Shown: one piece after another, positions 6,449 to 8,763 of the stretch
Layout: each line of letters starts with the position of its first letter
Numbering within the stretch: position 1 is the first letter of the stretch
NCBI GenBank assembly: GCA_900557355.1
Contig: USSR01000263.1
Coordinates: 1 to 8,763, forward strand
From: an uncultured Bacteroides sp.
Lineage (GTDB): Bacteria; Bacteroidota; Bacteroidia; Bacteroidales; Bacteroidaceae
Direction of reading: 5' to 3'
DNA: 8,763 nt
Notes under the pieces: model-generated
Seen by the model: only the letters and a program-made list of their open reading frames with translations
The model's database searches: none
What the model was told of the DNA's origin: nothing
Position numbers and translations under genes: made by a program

Positions 6449-8763
6449 ATGATAAGGATAATTAGCTATACACACTTGTTGATACTCGTTTTGTCGGTTG
6501 GTGTACTGTTTGGATGCAATAGCGACATTGTGGAACAGAAGAGACAGGCCGAAAGCCGGTATATACGTATAAACGGGTATCCCAAAGGATTCTCTGAAGT
6601 GGAAGTTTCGACTCGTTCGGGAAAGAATGAGTTCGAGACTAAACTCTCTACCTTATATATGCTCATCTTTGATGCCAACGGGCAGTTGGTAGATGTTCCG
6701 CAATTTATAGCCAGTGGTGTGCCTGATTTCTTGATAGATACACATAGTCCGTCTTTTGTCAATCACGATCAGCAGGCGCTTCGACAGTGTGATATTTTTT
6801 TGGTGGGTAATTTGAATAATGGAGATCTTGCCGGTATACGGAGTCTTACGGAACTCTATAATTTCGAAGTCGAAGCGACAACGATTCATCCGGATGCCGA
6901 TCCTTCATTTAAGGGATTGGTTATGATTGGACAAACACAGGAAAAGGTCGACTTGAGCTTGGCGCGTCCTTCCACGAGTAATAATATTCAGGATATATTC
7001 ATGGTGAGCATCTATGCTAAAGTCGTTGTGAATTTGCAAATACGTCCGGAGGAACATTTGCCCGGAAACGACCAGAGCTTTCGGATGATTAGCTGGGAGG
7101 TCGTGAACGCTCCGCGCTATGCAACTCTCGGTGCGCCCGATGCTACCGATGAAACCGCACCTTCGCATGGTGATAAGATACCTTCCAGCCCTTCGGGATT
7201 ATACTCCGGTTCCAATCCGGTGGGAGTCTCCCAATCCCTGTCCTATACCTTTTATATGTTGGAGCACAAGCGCAATAAGTTGAACACCGTGAATTATCCG
7301 GAAGGTATCGACGAAATGTCCAAACAGCGTTTCAAACCAAAGTTTGTGAACGAAGATACGGATGCTGCCTATATGATTATTAACGGAATATATGTCGATC
7401 ATCAGCTTGTCACGCACGAGACCACTTACAAGCTGTATCTCGGCGCCAACGCCGTGGATGATTTCTATATTCTGCGTGATAATCAGTATAACAATAATAT
7501 AACAATCAAAGGAGTGACCAGTAACAGTGGCTATGATGAATCGACTGTTTCGTTTGATGCCCGCGTCACAGTAAATTCCGGCCCGGTAGTTGTTTCGGTC
7601 AAGCGGGATACACAACTTGATTGCCATTATGAAGTTCGTCCGCTGGATATTTATATAACTCCCGGTTATACGGTGAATGTTGCAGTAGATCCTGCGGCAC
7701 AGAACTGGATAGGCTTGGATAGGGAAACAATAGCTGATGGTAAGGTTGTCAAACGGGATTATTTCACTACAAACCTGATTTCAACCTTGCCTAAAAGTTA
7801 TGGACCTTTCACTTCCGATTTTCGGGTATGGGCCTATTTTGATGAGAATACTTCTACGTCGGATAGAATAGGTAAAATCATATTCACCTACATTGAGACA
7901 GCAACGGGTGGCCAGACTGTGCTTACCTATACTTTCTTGCAGAAAGGTCTGTTTGAGGTGGCTTACAATGGACATACTTATTACATCGAATTTCATGAAG
8001 AGTATCTCCATAACTTCGACCCCAACGATCCTTTCAATAATAAGACGGACGGAATGTTTTGGGGCCTCGATGGCATGCAACTTTCTCACCGGAGAGATGC
8101 TTTCAAGTATGATGGTATCTTATCTAACTCTATTACCAATAATATAAAAAGTTTATTGAGAGAACTTGATCCACAATTTTATCTTTATGACTTTTATACA
8201 CCTCGTGATGAAGCGACAGTGGGAACCAATGGAGTTACAATAAACGAGCGTGCCGGACATGCATTTACAAGTGACATTGTTGCTACGGCAGGTATCGGAC
8301 CTTTAAAGCTGAATGAAACAGCAGGAAGTGCCGTTGAATATTGTTATAACAAGAACAAGCGTAATGCTGCAGGGATAGTATCCGAAATAAAATGGTATCT
8401 TCCCGCCATAGACGAAATAGAAGATATCGTTATGGGGGCTTATGGTACTTTTACAGATTTTCAGAATAAGTATTACTGGTCGTCTCAACCTGCTTATGAT
8501 TACTATACCTATCACTATAGAGGGCTTGGAGGACTCAACTCGGGAGATGGTAACTTTTTCAATGACAATTTATATAGTGCCAGAGCTACCAAGATAGATT
8601 ATCAGAGTTCTGTATACAATACTGTAAAAAGCGGTATGAGTGATTATTTGATAAAATTCAATTTCAGAAGACCATCGATATTTGAGGCAGTTACTTGGGG
8701 AAATCCTCGTGAGGAGATTAATCCGGTCACTCCTGTCGATGATCCGGGTAAACAATTAAGAAG
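6449..8763 (+). CDS. Large DUF4906-type fimbrial tip/adhesin-like lipoprotein, 3' end cut by the window
   Basis: The frame is open from ATG 6449 to the window edge (771 codons, no stop). GGAAGG (6434-6439) lies 9 bp upstream as a ribosome-binding site. The signal peptide ends in lipobox VLFG-Cys23, and STR56-S matches the Arg site of the fimbrillins. An N-domain with LSTLYMLIFDANGQLV (about 67-82) is typical of Bacteroidales minor fimbrial proteins, as is the segment YKLYLGAN...DFYILRDNQYNNNITIKG near 327-355. Residues about 395-500 look like a BACON-type beta-sandwich (ITPGYTVNVAV; NTSTSDRIGKIIFTY; ending FLQKG). The C-terminal part has WYLPAIDEIEDI (from 649), KYYWSSQPAY (about 674-683) and SARATKI (710-716), a motif order seen in Lcl/DUF1566-like, lectin-fold domains. 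Being last and largest with adhesin-like modules suggests a tip role; that is inference. DUF4906 assignment is from memory of the family, not a search. Confidence 0.85.
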   Translation, partial: MIRIISYTHLLILVLSVGVLFGCNSDIVEQKRQAESRYIRINGYPKGFSEVEVSTRSGKNEFETKLSTLYMLIFDANGQLVDVPQFIASGVPDFLIDTHSPSFVNHDQQALRQCDIFLVGNLNNGDLAGIRSLTELYNFEVEATTIHPDADPSFKGLVMIGQTQEKVDLSLARPSTSNNIQDIFMVSIYAKVVVNLQIRPEEHLPGNDQSFRMISWEVVNAPRYATLGAPDATDETAPSHGDKIPSSPSGLYSGSNPVGVSQSLSYTFYMLEHKRNKLNTVNYPEGIDEMSKQRFKPKFVNEDTDAAYMIINGIYVDHQLVTHETTYKLYLGANAVDDFYILRDNQYNNNITIKGVTSNSGYDESTVSFDARVTVNSGPVVVSVKRDTQLDCHYEVRPLDIYITPGYTVNVAVDPAAQNWIGLDRETIADGKVVKRDYFTTNLISTLPKSYGPFTSDFRVWAYFDENTSTSDRIGKIIFTYIETATGGQTVLTYTFLQKGLFEVAYNGHTYYIEFHEEYLHNFDPNDPFNNKTDGMFWGLDGMQLSHRRDAFKYDGILSNSITNNIKSLLRELDPQFYLYDFYTPRDEATVGTNGVTINERAGHAFTSDIVATAGIGPLKLNETAGSAVEYCYNKNKRNAAGIVSEIKWYLPAIDEIEDIVMGAYGTFTDFQNKYYWSSQPAYDYYTYHYRGLGGLNSGDGNFFNDNLYSARATKIDYQSSVYNTVKSGMSDYLIKFNFRRPSIFEAVTWGNPREEINPVTPVDDPGKQLR

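Noticed and set aside
7199..7627. Minus-strand frame of 142 codons inside the large fimbrial gene
   Set aside because: It lies wholly antisense to a gene with clear lipobox, domain motifs and continuous frame; no independent protein signal.

Overview
The window looks like a chromosomal segment from a human-gut-type Bacteroidales, most likely Bacteroides or a close relative. The evidence is a tmRNA 3' end, AT-rich intergenic DNA, weak or absent Shine-Dalgarno sequences, and a set of lipoproteins (DUF5119-like, fimbrillin-like and DUF4906-like) known mainly from this order. Family names are assigned by recognising sequence features; no database search was run.

Layout. Positions 1-80 are the 3' end of ssrA (tmRNA), followed by a strong intrinsic terminator at 98-140. 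A minus-strand helix-turn-helix regulator fills 245-1222. A divergent AT-rich intergenic region (1223-1538) holds two partly palindromic sites that share the heptamer AGTTCGA. From 1539 to the window edge everything runs on the plus strand as one probable operon: a DUF3575-type outer-membrane barrel (1539-2186), a DUF5119-type lipoprotein (2201-3208), three fimbrillin-family lipoprotein genes (3259-4260, 4418-5412 and 5423-6433), and a large DUF4906-type fimbrial protein (6449 to beyond 8763). Gaps between genes are 10-50 bp, except for a 157-bp gap after the first fimbrillin gene that carries a long-armed inverted repeat.

Reading. This is a type V (FimA/Mfa1-like) fimbria locus. The subunits are exported as lipoproteins, and all three fimbrillins plus the large protein carry an Arg site shortly after the lipidated Cys (R-A or R-S) that fits proteolytic maturation and donor-strand assembly. 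The first fimbrillin gene, placed ahead of the inverted repeat, is the best candidate for the main shaft subunit. The later ones would be minor or accessory subunits, and the large last protein, with a BACON-like domain and a C-terminal lectin-like motif set, is the likely tip or adhesin. The DUF3575 barrel may hold or organise the structure at the outer membrane. The divergent HTH protein is the obvious candidate local regulator.

The most notable anomaly is the middle fimbrillin gene, split by a single-base frameshift near 4996. Restoring one T or A gives a 331-residue protein that aligns without gaps to its neighbour across the junction.
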